From an uncultured Capnocytophaga sp. (GTDB taxonomy: Bacteria > Bacteroidota > Bacteroidia > Flavobacteriales > Flavobacteriaceae): DNA of 20,423 bases. Shown one piece after another: positions 1 to 6,226 of this stretch (position 1 is its first letter; the number at the start of each line of letters is the position of its first letter). The translations under genes were made by a program, and so were the position numbers. The stretch spans positions 1 to 20,423 of the forward strand of contig NZ_CALHGG010000101.1 of the NCBI RefSeq assembly GCF_938029845.1, given 5' to 3'. Under the pieces are notes generated by a model. That model ran no database searches. It was not told the origin of the DNA and worked only from the letters and a program-made list of their open reading frames with translations.

Positions 1-1038
1 ATACACCCCATTCTTATCATACTGATAGTAATAATGCCCTGGAACAATCCCAAAAGTAGCCACATCATAGCCAGAGAGCAGCTCTTTTCCTCTGTAGAGC
101 TTGTCCCCATCAGTTACAAAAACTTTAAACAGCTTTATTTTATTCAAATTCTCCTTGGGTATGGGTACTCTAAGGTCTTCGTCCCCTAACGGATAGCTAT
201 TTTCATCATAATAGAGGTGATTTTTATCTATCAAATAGAAATCATTCAGCCTTCGTAAGGTAGGAATATCAAAATAATCAGGGAGTTCCACAAAATAATC
301 CTCCGCCTTTTCCTCATCATCATATCCTCCAATATAGCGCAATACATGGGTAGTGGTTTTGTATATATTATTCGATACCTGCTGTACCCGCTCCCCTTTA
401 TAGATAAAGGGTTTCCCTTGGTAATAGGTGTTGTTCTTGTCGGAGACAAACTCCTTATCTATCGATTCTTCCTGAAGAGTAGCGACATCAGCTCCCTCTA
501 CCTTTTGGTCATAATAGTATAGGTAGTTTTTGTCCTTGAAATAACAATTGGTAACCGACTCAAAGGTCGCAGGATCAGAGATAGCAATCGGTTTTGTTCC
601 CCTAAAAGCCTGCTTATAAGTTCGCCAAATAGGTTCTTTCCAATAATAGTCAGACTGCTTATCATAGTGACTTATAACGCCCACTACTCCAAAGCCTGTG
701 GTATCTATCTTTATTAAATCCCCTTGGTAATAGATCCCATTTTTGTCTTTGGCTAATCTCGATACATCAAGGCGCGCGAAACTCGCCATATCAGGTTTTA
801 TGATCTTGCGGGTATTTTTTTCTTGGTAGATGACATAATCCTGATTGATGATATAGCCCTCCACATAGGGGCGCTTATATTTCTTAAAGGAATGCCATAG
901 GGAATCCGTGCGATGGATATCGGATACAAGCATGGTATCTCGTACCACTACCTCCTTTTCGGCTGTAGTAGGGAGTTGCTCTACTGGCTTTTGCTTGCAA
1001 GCAACGAGTAACAAAGTACAAAGTAATAGACGATTCAT
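1..1038 (-). CDS. DKNYY-repeat lipoprotein, C-terminus cut by window edge
   Basis: This reading frame is open for 346 codons from the ATG at 1038 to the first base of the window, so the C-terminus is missing. The N-terminus is a lipoprotein signal peptide with lipobox LLVAC, giving a lipidated Cys14. The body repeats a phrase of the form D-x-x-T-F-E ... DKN-x-x-YYY, for example DKNGIYYQG, DKNYLYYYD, DKNNTYYQG and DKNHLYYDE, which is the hallmark of the DKNYY repeat family. No enzymatic motif is visible and the function of the family is unknown. The first 11 residues match the next gene upstream (starts at 2772), and the body aligns along its length with the two upstream genes, so this is the third copy of a tandem duplication. 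It follows its neighbour by 42 nt in the same direction and is probably co-transcribed. Surface or periplasmic location is inferred from the signal peptide. Confidence 0.85.
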   Translation of the reverse strand, partial: MNRLLLCTLLLVACKQKPVEQLPTTAEKEVVVRDTMLVSDIHRTDSLWHSFKKYKRPYVEGYIINQDYVIYQEKNTRKIIKPDMASFARLDVSRLAKDKNGIYYQGDLIKIDTTGFGVVGVISHYDKQSDYYWKEPIWRTYKQAFRGTKPIAISDPATFESVTNCYFKDKNYLYYYDQKVEGADVATLQEESIDKEFVSDKNNTYYQGKPFIYKGERVQQVSNNIYKTTTHVLRYIGGYDDEEKAEDYFVELPDYFDIPTLRRLNDFYLIDKNHLYYDENSYPLGDEDLRVPIPKENLNKIKLFKVFVTDGDKLYRGKELLSGYDVATFGIVPGHYYYQYDKNGVY

Positions 1039-1080
1039 GATAGTTTTGAGTTTTGAGTTTTAAATTTTGAGTTGTTATTG
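1039..1080 (-). repeat. Heptamer-repeat leader before DKNYY lipoprotein gene
   Basis: Read on the minus strand, the 42-nt spacer is mostly a run of the heptamer AACTCAA (AACTCAAAA, then AAACTCAAAACTCAAAACT), ending 3 nt before the start codon. No Shine-Dalgarno sequence is present. A near-identical leader precedes the neighbouring gene at 2773-2816, and a related piece lies at 14006-14027. Confidence 0.7.
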
Positions 1081-2772
1081 TTAATCTTTACTTTGGCGTA
1101 TTTCTTTAAATTCTGTACCTAAGAACTCCACATTTACAAAATATTGTGTATAGTAATAGAAATCTCCTTTGTCATCAAACTCATATTCAGTCATTTTTTC
1201 AGGACATACAGACCAATATCCTTCTGCATTCTTAAACAAATAAAAATCAGGTAGCTTGTGCTCGTAGGCATCTCCTTGGTAAATAGCCAAAAGCGATACC
1301 TCTTTGCTTTTGAACAACCTTTGTGTCTTATAATAGAGGTAATCCTTATCCATAAGAAAATCCCCAAAAACGGGTTGTAGTGTTGAGTTATCATAACCTT
1401 TTACTACATGAACCCCATCTTGGCATAGATAAACATGGTTCTTATCCCGATAAAAATTAGGGGCAAAGTAAGGATCAAAAGTAGCCATATCCACTCCTTG
1501 TACAGGCTTTTCCATATAATACAATTGGTTATCCGCTTTGTAATACTCGCTATCATAGGACTCTTGTACAAAAAGTACCTTCCCCTGATGTGACCTATGT
1601 ACATGTTTGCCTTGTTTGAGTAGCTGAACTTGTTCTTGTGTAAGTCCTTTTACATATGGATCATGCCATAGTGAATATTCTTTAGTTATATATAGTTGAT
1701 TTTCATAGATAATATAATCTCCTACGCTAAAGAGATTCTTGCCATATACGGGCGTTCTTTTTATCTTGAAAGGTAACTTCTTCTCCCAGGCATAGATACC
1801 ATGCTTATCATACTGATAGAGATCATAGGAGCACTGAAAGATTCCGAAAGTAGCAGGATCATATTCCCTGACTTTTTGCTCCCCCCTATACAGATACCTG
1901 CCATCGTATATATAACGCTCATAAGCCTTTACCTTAGATAGGTCAAGCTTGGTGGTAGGCATCTGATCATAAGACGATTCTTCTACTAAATAAAGATGGT
2001 GCTTATCTATCATAAAATTAAAAGAAAGTCCTCTGAGCGTTGGAATATCAAAATCTCCTGTAATAGGGGTGAAAATGACTTCCTCTTCACCTGAAAAATC
2101 AGCTTGTAGTACCTCCTTGGTCGTTTTGAATAAGAGACCTGAGAGTTGTTCTACACTTTCTCCTTGGTACATGAGTGGTTTTCCTTGGTAGTATATATGA
2201 TTTTTATCATAAATAAAATCTTCGAAAAACCTTCTTTCCACATTCAAAGAAGATATATCAGCACCTTCTACCTTTTGGTCATAGTAATAGAGGTTGTTTT
2301 TATCCTTGAAATAGCTACCCCAAGCTTCTCCTATGGGTTCAAAAGTGGTGGGGTCAGCCAAAGAGAGTTCTTCTTTGCCAAAGAAGATTTTCTTATCTGT
2401 ACGCCAAAGATAACCATGGTTATCCTTGTATGTTAAGATCTTAAAGCCTATGGTATCAGTACAGATAAGGTTTCCCTTGTAATACACTCCATTTTTATCT
2501 ATAGCAAAGCCCCCTTTTCTCTTAAAAGAAGCCAAATCAGCCGTTACAAGTCTTCTAATCGTATCACAATCCTGATAGGCTATATATTCCTTATTGATTA
2601 TATAAGTCTCAGGCACATACTTACACTTCCCAGAGTGAAGTTGTTGAGCTGTTGTATCTGCATCGGTTACAATTATGGGATCAAAAGCACCCATTATAGG
2701 CGTTTGATACCTAACCATAAGAGATCTAGCGCAAGAGACAAGTAATAGAGTACAAAGTAAAAGACGGTTCAT
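1081..2772 (-). CDS. DKNYY-repeat lipoprotein
   Basis: A 563-aa exported protein of unknown function. The start at 2772 is preferred over an in-frame ATG at 2829 because it gives the same MNRLLLCTLLL start as the downstream paralog and a clean lipobox (LLVSC, Cys14); the longer form would bury the signal peptide and overlap the end of the upstream gene. The body carries about eight DKNYY-type units, such as DKNNLYYYD, DKNHIYYQG, DKHHLYLVE, DKHGIYAWE, DKNHVYLCQ and DKDYLYYKT. Most are preceded by a D-x-x-T-F/L phrase (DPTTFEPI, YDPATFGI, VDMATFDP, YDNSTLQP). The regular spacing suggests a repetitive beta-rich fold, but that is inference. The residues after the lipid Cys (ARSLMV) do not carry the acidic surface-export tag described for Capnocytophaga lipoproteins. 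Middle gene of a three-gene tandem array. Confidence 0.88.
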   Translation of the reverse strand: MNRLLLCTLLLVSCARSLMVRYQTPIMGAFDPIIVTDADTTAQQLHSGKCKYVPETYIINKEYIAYQDCDTIRRLVTADLASFKRKGGFAIDKNGVYYKGNLICTDTIGFKILTYKDNHGYLWRTDKKIFFGKEELSLADPTTFEPIGEAWGSYFKDKNNLYYYDQKVEGADISSLNVERRFFEDFIYDKNHIYYQGKPLMYQGESVEQLSGLLFKTTKEVLQADFSGEEEVIFTPITGDFDIPTLRGLSFNFMIDKHHLYLVEESSYDQMPTTKLDLSKVKAYERYIYDGRYLYRGEQKVREYDPATFGIFQCSYDLYQYDKHGIYAWEKKLPFKIKRTPVYGKNLFSVGDYIIYENQLYITKEYSLWHDPYVKGLTQEQVQLLKQGKHVHRSHQGKVLFVQESYDSEYYKADNQLYYMEKPVQGVDMATFDPYFAPNFYRDKNHVYLCQDGVHVVKGYDNSTLQPVFGDFLMDKDYLYYKTQRLFKSKEVSLLAIYQGDAYEHKLPDFYLFKNAEGYWSVCPEKMTEYEFDDKGDFYYYTQYFVNVEFLGTEFKEIRQSKD

Positions 2773-2816
2773 AAGAGTTTTGAGTTTTGAGTTCTTAGTT
2801 TTGAGTTGGTCATTAG
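2773..2816 (-). repeat. Heptamer-repeat leader before second DKNYY gene
   Basis: On the minus strand the spacer reads AACTCAAAACTAAG followed by AACTCAAAACTCAAAACT, ending 3 nt before the ATG. It aligns almost base for base with the leader at 1039-1080, so the leader was duplicated with the gene, or the repeat is kept for a reason. The distal end (2811-2820) merges into an ATTAG-type low-complexity sequence. Confidence 0.7.
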
Positions 2817-4514
2817 TCAATCTGTCCATTGGTCCTTTTTCAGTTCTGTACCCAAAAAGCGGATTACATTTTCGTCACCTAACTCGGCGAGCCAATACCC
2901 CTCGGTATTCTTAAAAAGATAATAGTCGGTAGTAGGGGTGCGATCCTGACTACATCCCATACGGTAGCCTGTATAGCGTGCTAAAACCTCTACATTTTTA
3001 TTTTTAAAAAGCCTTGTAGTGCCATAATAGTAATAATCCTTATCCATCATAAACCCATTGGAATCTCCCTTAAGTGTAGCTACATCATACCCCTCTACCA
3101 TCAAAAAATGTGCTTCTTTCTCACTCCATCTGTCATAGTAGTATATGCGATTTTTATCCTTATAAAAATAATCCGTTAAGTACTCAAAGGTAGCTGCATC
3201 TACACCTTTTTGTAGCTTCTCTCCTATATAGATATGTCCGTCCGCTTTATAAAGATTATAGTCATACTCTTGCTCTTTTTGAAGGAGTTCCTTATGAGGA
3301 GATAACAAATCCTTTAGCGAGGTCTTTCCTTGTTTGAGTATCTCTATCTGTTGGGAAGTAAGATTTTTTGCATATAGACTATCTTCATAGCCTCGATAAT
3401 AAGCCTGATTTTCATAGATAAAGAGGTCTTTTTCATCTATAAAGAAAAGATTTTTACCATATTCAGGACGCTTTGTATAGCGAAAAGGTAGTTTATAGTC
3501 CCAATTATAGATTCCTTTCTTATCGTACTGATAGTACTGATGTGCTGGAATGACCTCAAAAGTAGCTGCATCGTATCGTTTTTCAGGCTTTCTCTCATAA
3601 TAAACAGTAGAACCTACTACAACAAATTTGGTAAATACCCTTATTGAGGAGAGCTCTTCCTTGGAAACAGGTACTCTGAATCCTTCATCTCGTACAGGAT
3701 AAGAGGGAGGAATATAATACAGATGATTCTTGTCTATCAGATAAGAGTCTGAAAGTGTTCTAAGGGTTGGGATATCAAATGGCTCTGAATGCAATTCTAC
3801 CAATATGGAATGAGTTTGCTCATCTTCCCAACCATTGTAACCCAACACATATTTAGACGTTTTGAAGATCATGGAGGATACTTGCTCTACCGCCTCTCCT
3901 TTATGATAGAGACGCTTCCCCTTATAATAGACATTTTTACCCTCATTGAGGAGTTCGCCTCTACTGAGTTCTTCATTAACGAGGTTAGTGGCCACCCCCT
4001 CGATGATTTGATCATAATAATATACGTGATTCTTATCCCTAAAATAGCAATAAGTAAGCGCCTCAAAGGTCTGAGGGTCAGAAACAGAAAGCCGCTTTGT
4101 TCCAAAGAATACGCCCCCATTGGTACGCCAATAATAGCTATCAATGCCATGTACATAGCCCTCTATCTCCTTAATCTCTCGACTTGCTAATATCTTAAAT
4201 CCTGTAGTATCCACTTTTATGAATTGTCCCTGATAATAGACTCCATTTTTATCCACTGCAAAACCATAATTCCATTTTTTTATTTGGAAGGTCTTCCTAT
4301 CGGGATAGAAAGTAACTGCGGTATCGCAAGCCTGATAAATCATATAATCCTTGTTATAGATAAACCCTTCGTCATATTTACAACGGGTATTCCATCGTTT
4401 TTCCATCTTGAGGTGTTCCACCTGCTTGGCATCGGTAAGCTGTATCTTACGGTATTGTGCCCTACTATGCTGCATTATAGTCAGCACTAATATTCCATAT
4501 AAAACATATTTCAT
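2817..4514 (-). CDS. DKNYY-repeat secreted protein
   Basis: A 565-aa exported protein of unknown function and the promoter-proximal member of the three-gene DKNYY array. Unlike its two paralogs it has a signal peptidase I type leader (MKYVLYGILVLTIMQHSRAQ, with cleavage likely after SRA or AQ) and no lipobox, so it should be soluble in the periplasm or secreted. DKNYY-type units start near residues 88, 160, 191, 261, 331, 453 and 491. At least five follow the composite phrase D-x-x-T-F/L ... Y/F-x-x-DKN-x-x-YYY (for example DPQTFEAL then RDKNHVYYYD; VDAATFEYL then KDKNRIYYYD). The ATG at 4514 lies 22 nt downstream of a good TATATTTG promoter element. The TGA stop at 2817-2819 leaves 44 nt to the next gene, consistent with an operon. 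No catalytic motif was recognised. Confidence 0.88.
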   Translation of the reverse strand: MKYVLYGILVLTIMQHSRAQYRKIQLTDAKQVEHLKMEKRWNTRCKYDEGFIYNKDYMIYQACDTAVTFYPDRKTFQIKKWNYGFAVDKNGVYYQGQFIKVDTTGFKILASREIKEIEGYVHGIDSYYWRTNGGVFFGTKRLSVSDPQTFEALTYCYFRDKNHVYYYDQIIEGVATNLVNEELSRGELLNEGKNVYYKGKRLYHKGEAVEQVSSMIFKTSKYVLGYNGWEDEQTHSILVELHSEPFDIPTLRTLSDSYLIDKNHLYYIPPSYPVRDEGFRVPVSKEELSSIRVFTKFVVVGSTVYYERKPEKRYDAATFEVIPAHQYYQYDKKGIYNWDYKLPFRYTKRPEYGKNLFFIDEKDLFIYENQAYYRGYEDSLYAKNLTSQQIEILKQGKTSLKDLLSPHKELLQKEQEYDYNLYKADGHIYIGEKLQKGVDAATFEYLTDYFYKDKNRIYYYDRWSEKEAHFLMVEGYDVATLKGDSNGFMMDKDYYYYGTTRLFKNKNVEVLARYTGYRMGCSQDRTPTTDYYLFKNTEGYWLAELGDENVIRFLGTELKKDQWTD

Positions 4515-4535
4515 AAAAACCTATTTTTTTTGCGA

Positions 4536-4543
4536 CAAATATA
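4536..4543 (-). promoter_or_regulatory. Promoter -7 element of the DKNYY operon
   Basis: The minus strand reads TATATTTG, a full match to the Bacteroidota TAnnTTTG -7 consensus, 21 nt before the ATG at 4514. No convincing -33 TTG is visible. It lies back to back with the promoter of the divergent AraC gene at 4556-4563. Confidence 0.65.
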
Positions 4544-4555
4544 CTCATTTTTTCT

Positions 4556-4563
4556 TAATTTTG
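4556..4563 (+). promoter_or_regulatory. Promoter -7 element of the AraC-family gene
   Basis: TAATTTTG matches the TAnnTTTG consensus and sits 22 nt upstream of the ATG at 4586. Only 12 bp separate it from the divergent -7 element at 4536-4543, so the two core promoters must overlap. Confidence 0.6.
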
Positions 4564-4585
4564 TAGCCTGATAGCCCATTATTTT

Positions 4586-5410
4586 ATGACTTACCAAAAT
4601 ATTCATATCAACAATGCTACCCCTGAGGATTTTGTCCAAGGAGCTCACACGACCCTATACTATATCTTTCTCTTACAGGGGGATAGCCTCTTTAGTGTCG
4701 ACTTCAACGACTATACTTCCCAAGGCTATTCCCTGCTATTCCTCTCCCCTTACCAGTATTTCCAATGGAAAGAAACAGCACCCAAAATGGACTTTATTGC
4801 CTTCCATGGAGATTTCTATTGTATAGAGTACCACAAGAAGGAAGTCGCTTGTAACGGCTTATTATTCAACAATATATACCAACAACCCCACTTTGAGGTC
4901 TCTCAGGCGGTTTTTGGAGAATTGGAGCGTCTCTTGAAAAAAATGCAAGCTATTGCTTCAGACTCCAATCCTTACCAAATTGCAGTGCTTAAGAGCTACT
5001 TGCAACTGATCTTGGCTATCGGAAGCCGAGAAAAGCAGCATTTTTTGAGCCACTTAAAAGAAGAGAACCCTTTGCAAAACCCCGTGGCCAATTTTCAAGA
5101 GCTTTTGGAGACCAACTTTCTCAAGGAAAAGGATATCAGCTTCTATGCTGAGGCCTATCACCTTTCAATCAGTGCTTTCTCCAAGCGTATCAAGCAGTAT
5201 TATGGGAAGACTCCTTCAGCGTTGCTAAGGGAACGCTTGGTTTTGGAGGCGAAAAAGCTACTGCATCTCACCCATAAGTCGGTCAAGGAAATCGCCTTTG
5301 AACTCTGCTTTGAGGATGCTTTCTACTTCAGCCGCTACTTCAAGAAGGAAGTAGGGGTTTCCCCCAAGCAATTTAGGGAAAGTGTAGGAATTTCGATTGT
5401 GGCAAAATAA
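4586..5410 (+). CDS. AraC-family transcriptional regulator
   Basis: A 274-aa regulator with a C-terminal AraC/XylS DNA-binding domain. The first helix-turn-helix is about residues 184-205 (ISFYAEAYHLSISAFSKRIK) and the second about 232-254. The family signature ends with FYFSRYFKKEVGVSPKQFR at about 246-264. The N-terminal 150 residues look like a cupin-type sensor domain; Cys79 and Cys89, with His74 and His83 nearby, are the only obvious candidates for redox or metal sensing, which is speculation. The gene directly precedes rclC in the same direction, and a 21-bp-spaced direct repeat of the AraC-operator type lies between them, overlapping this gene's stop codon. The likely role is activation of rclC. 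E. coli RclR is also an AraC-family protein controlling rclC, but I see no N-terminal resemblance to it, so I do not assign the name rclR. Confidence 0.92.
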   Translation: MTYQNIHINNATPEDFVQGAHTTLYYIFLLQGDSLFSVDFNDYTSQGYSLLFLSPYQYFQWKETAPKMDFIAFHGDFYCIEYHKKEVACNGLLFNNIYQQPHFEVSQAVFGELERLLKKMQAIASDSNPYQIAVLKSYLQLILAIGSREKQHFLSHLKEENPLQNPVANFQELLETNFLKEKDISFYAEAYHLSISAFSKRIKQYYGKTPSALLRERLVLEAKKLLHLTHKSVKEIAFELCFEDAFYFSRYFKKEVGVSPKQFRESVGISIVAK

Positions 5411-5433
5411 TCTATGTTTGTGGCAAAAAAATC
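5397..5433 (+). promoter_or_regulatory. Tandem direct repeat, probable AraC-type operator
   Basis: TTGTGGCAAAATAATC (5397-5412) is repeated as TTGTGGCAAAAAAATC (5418-5433), 15 of 16 bases identical, with a 21-bp start-to-start period, which is two helical turns. It sits between the AraC-family gene and rclC; the second copy ends 24 bp before the rclC -7 element, where a class II activator would contact RNA polymerase. Two direct half-sites on one helix face is the classic binding layout for AraC-family dimers. The match between this regulator and this site is inferred. Confidence 0.65.
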
Positions 5434-5457
5434 CATTCTTATTTGGAAAATGCTTTG

Positions 5458-5465
5458 TACTTTTG
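5458..5465 (+). promoter_or_regulatory. Promoter -7 element of rclC
   Basis: TACTTTTG matches TAnnTTTG and lies 25 nt upstream of the rclC ATG at 5491. No TTG occurs at the ideal -33 spacing (a TTTGG lies only 12 bp upstream), which fits a weak core promoter that depends on an activator bound at 5397-5433. Confidence 0.65.
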
Positions 5466-5490
5466 CATCCTGAAAATAATACATAGTCAT

Positions 5491-6123
5491 ATGCAACAAT
5501 TATTAGAAAAATTGGCTGGATTACAGTCACAGTTTATCAACTTTATTCGCATTGCGATCTTTATCGTAATGGCGTGGATTGGAGGGCTCAAAGTATGTCA
5601 ATACGAAGCCGATGGGATTGTTCCCTTTGTTACCAATAGCCCTTTTATGAGTTTCTTCTATGCTAACTCAGGTAAAACCGCTATTGATGAGAATGGTGTT
5701 ACAGGAGAGGCTAACAAAGGTAAAGAAGTAGCAGAATACAAATTACACAAGAACCCAGAGGGGAAAATGGTGGCTGCCAATATAGAATGGCATAAGCAGA
5801 ACAACACCTATATCTTTTCTTATGGCTTAGGAGCGTTCATCTGTCTAATTGGTTTGCTTACTCTTTTAGGTGTTTGGTCTCCTAAAATCGGGCTTATCGG
5901 TGGATTACTTACTTTTGGTATGTCTATCGTTACCCTTTCGTTCCTTATCACTACCCCAGAGGTATATGTACCTAACTTAGGAGGAGATATGCCTACCCCT
6001 AACCATGGCTTCCCTTACCTATCAGGAGCTGGACGCTTGGTACTGAAAGACATTATCATGTCGGCTGGTGGACTTATTGCGGCTTCTGATGCAGCAAGAC
6101 GTTTGTTGAAATTAACTAATTAG
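5491..6123 (+). CDS. rclC: RclC-like inner membrane protein (DUF417/YkgB family)
   Basis: A 210-aa polytopic inner-membrane protein. It shares with E. coli RclC the segments YEADGIVPFV-NSPFMSFFY (38-57), LSFLITTPE (149-157) and HGFPYLSGAGRLVLKD (172-187), which define DUF417. Hydrophobic segments lie near 17-33, 109-128, 132-155 and 188-200. A stretch of about 37 residues (59-95) between the first and second membrane segments appears longer than in E. coli RclC. In E. coli the protein protects against reactive chlorine species and is induced by an AraC-family activator; the mechanism is unknown. The start at 5491 is chosen over an in-frame ATG at 5443 because the promoter -7 element at 5458-5465 lies between them. 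The neighbouring AraC gene and operator suggest induced expression. No rclA or rclB homologue is visible in this window. Confidence 0.9.
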   Translation: MQQLLEKLAGLQSQFINFIRIAIFIVMAWIGGLKVCQYEADGIVPFVTNSPFMSFFYANSGKTAIDENGVTGEANKGKEVAEYKLHKNPEGKMVAANIEWHKQNNTYIFSYGLGAFICLIGLLTLLGVWSPKIGLIGGLLTFGMSIVTLSFLITTPEVYVPNLGGDMPTPNHGFPYLSGAGRLVLKDIIMSAGGLIAASDAARRLLKLTN

Positions 6124-6169
6124 TCAATTAGCCAATTGACTCATTGTCAAATTAGTTCATTAGCTCATT
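6119..6169. repeat. AT-rich ATTAG-type low-complexity array
   Basis: The segment between the rclC stop and the terminator is built of short degenerate units such as ATTAGTCAATTAGCCAATTG, AATTAGTTC and ATTAGCTC. Similar scraps occur at 9595-9615 and 2811-2820. I see no coding or structural role beyond spacer. Confidence 0.5.
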
Positions 6170-6212
6170 AAAAGGATAGCCCCAAACCGCTCGGTTTGGG
6201 GCTATCCTTTTT
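6170..6212. terminator. Bidirectional intrinsic terminator between rclC and lldD
   Basis: A perfect 20-bp inverted repeat: left arm 6170-6189 (starts AAAAGGATAGCCCC), right arm 6192-6211 (ends GGGGCTATCCTTTT), with a 2-nt gap that will open to a small loop. A GC-rich core flanked by A and T runs gives a U-tract in both directions, as expected between two convergent genes. Confidence 0.92.
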
Positions 6213-6226
6213 ATACATTATGACAA

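Noticed and set aside
1039..2816. CRISPR-like repeats in the DKNYY leaders
   Set aside because: The units are 7 nt with no spacers between them, so they are simple tandem repeats, not a CRISPR array.
2773..2829. 19-residue upstream extension of the second DKNYY lipoprotein
   Set aside because: It is encoded by the heptamer repeat leader, would displace the signal peptide and lipobox from the N-terminus, and is absent from the paralog.
3789..4190. 133-codon plus-strand open frame inside the DKNYY gene
   Set aside because: It is antisense to a well-supported repeat protein, has no promoter, and its sequence is explained by the complement of repeated YY/DKN codons.
5443..5490. Longer N-terminus for rclC starting at an ATG at 5443
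   Set aside because: The -7 promoter element (5458-5465) lies inside this extension, and E. coli RclC aligns from near the ATG at 5491.
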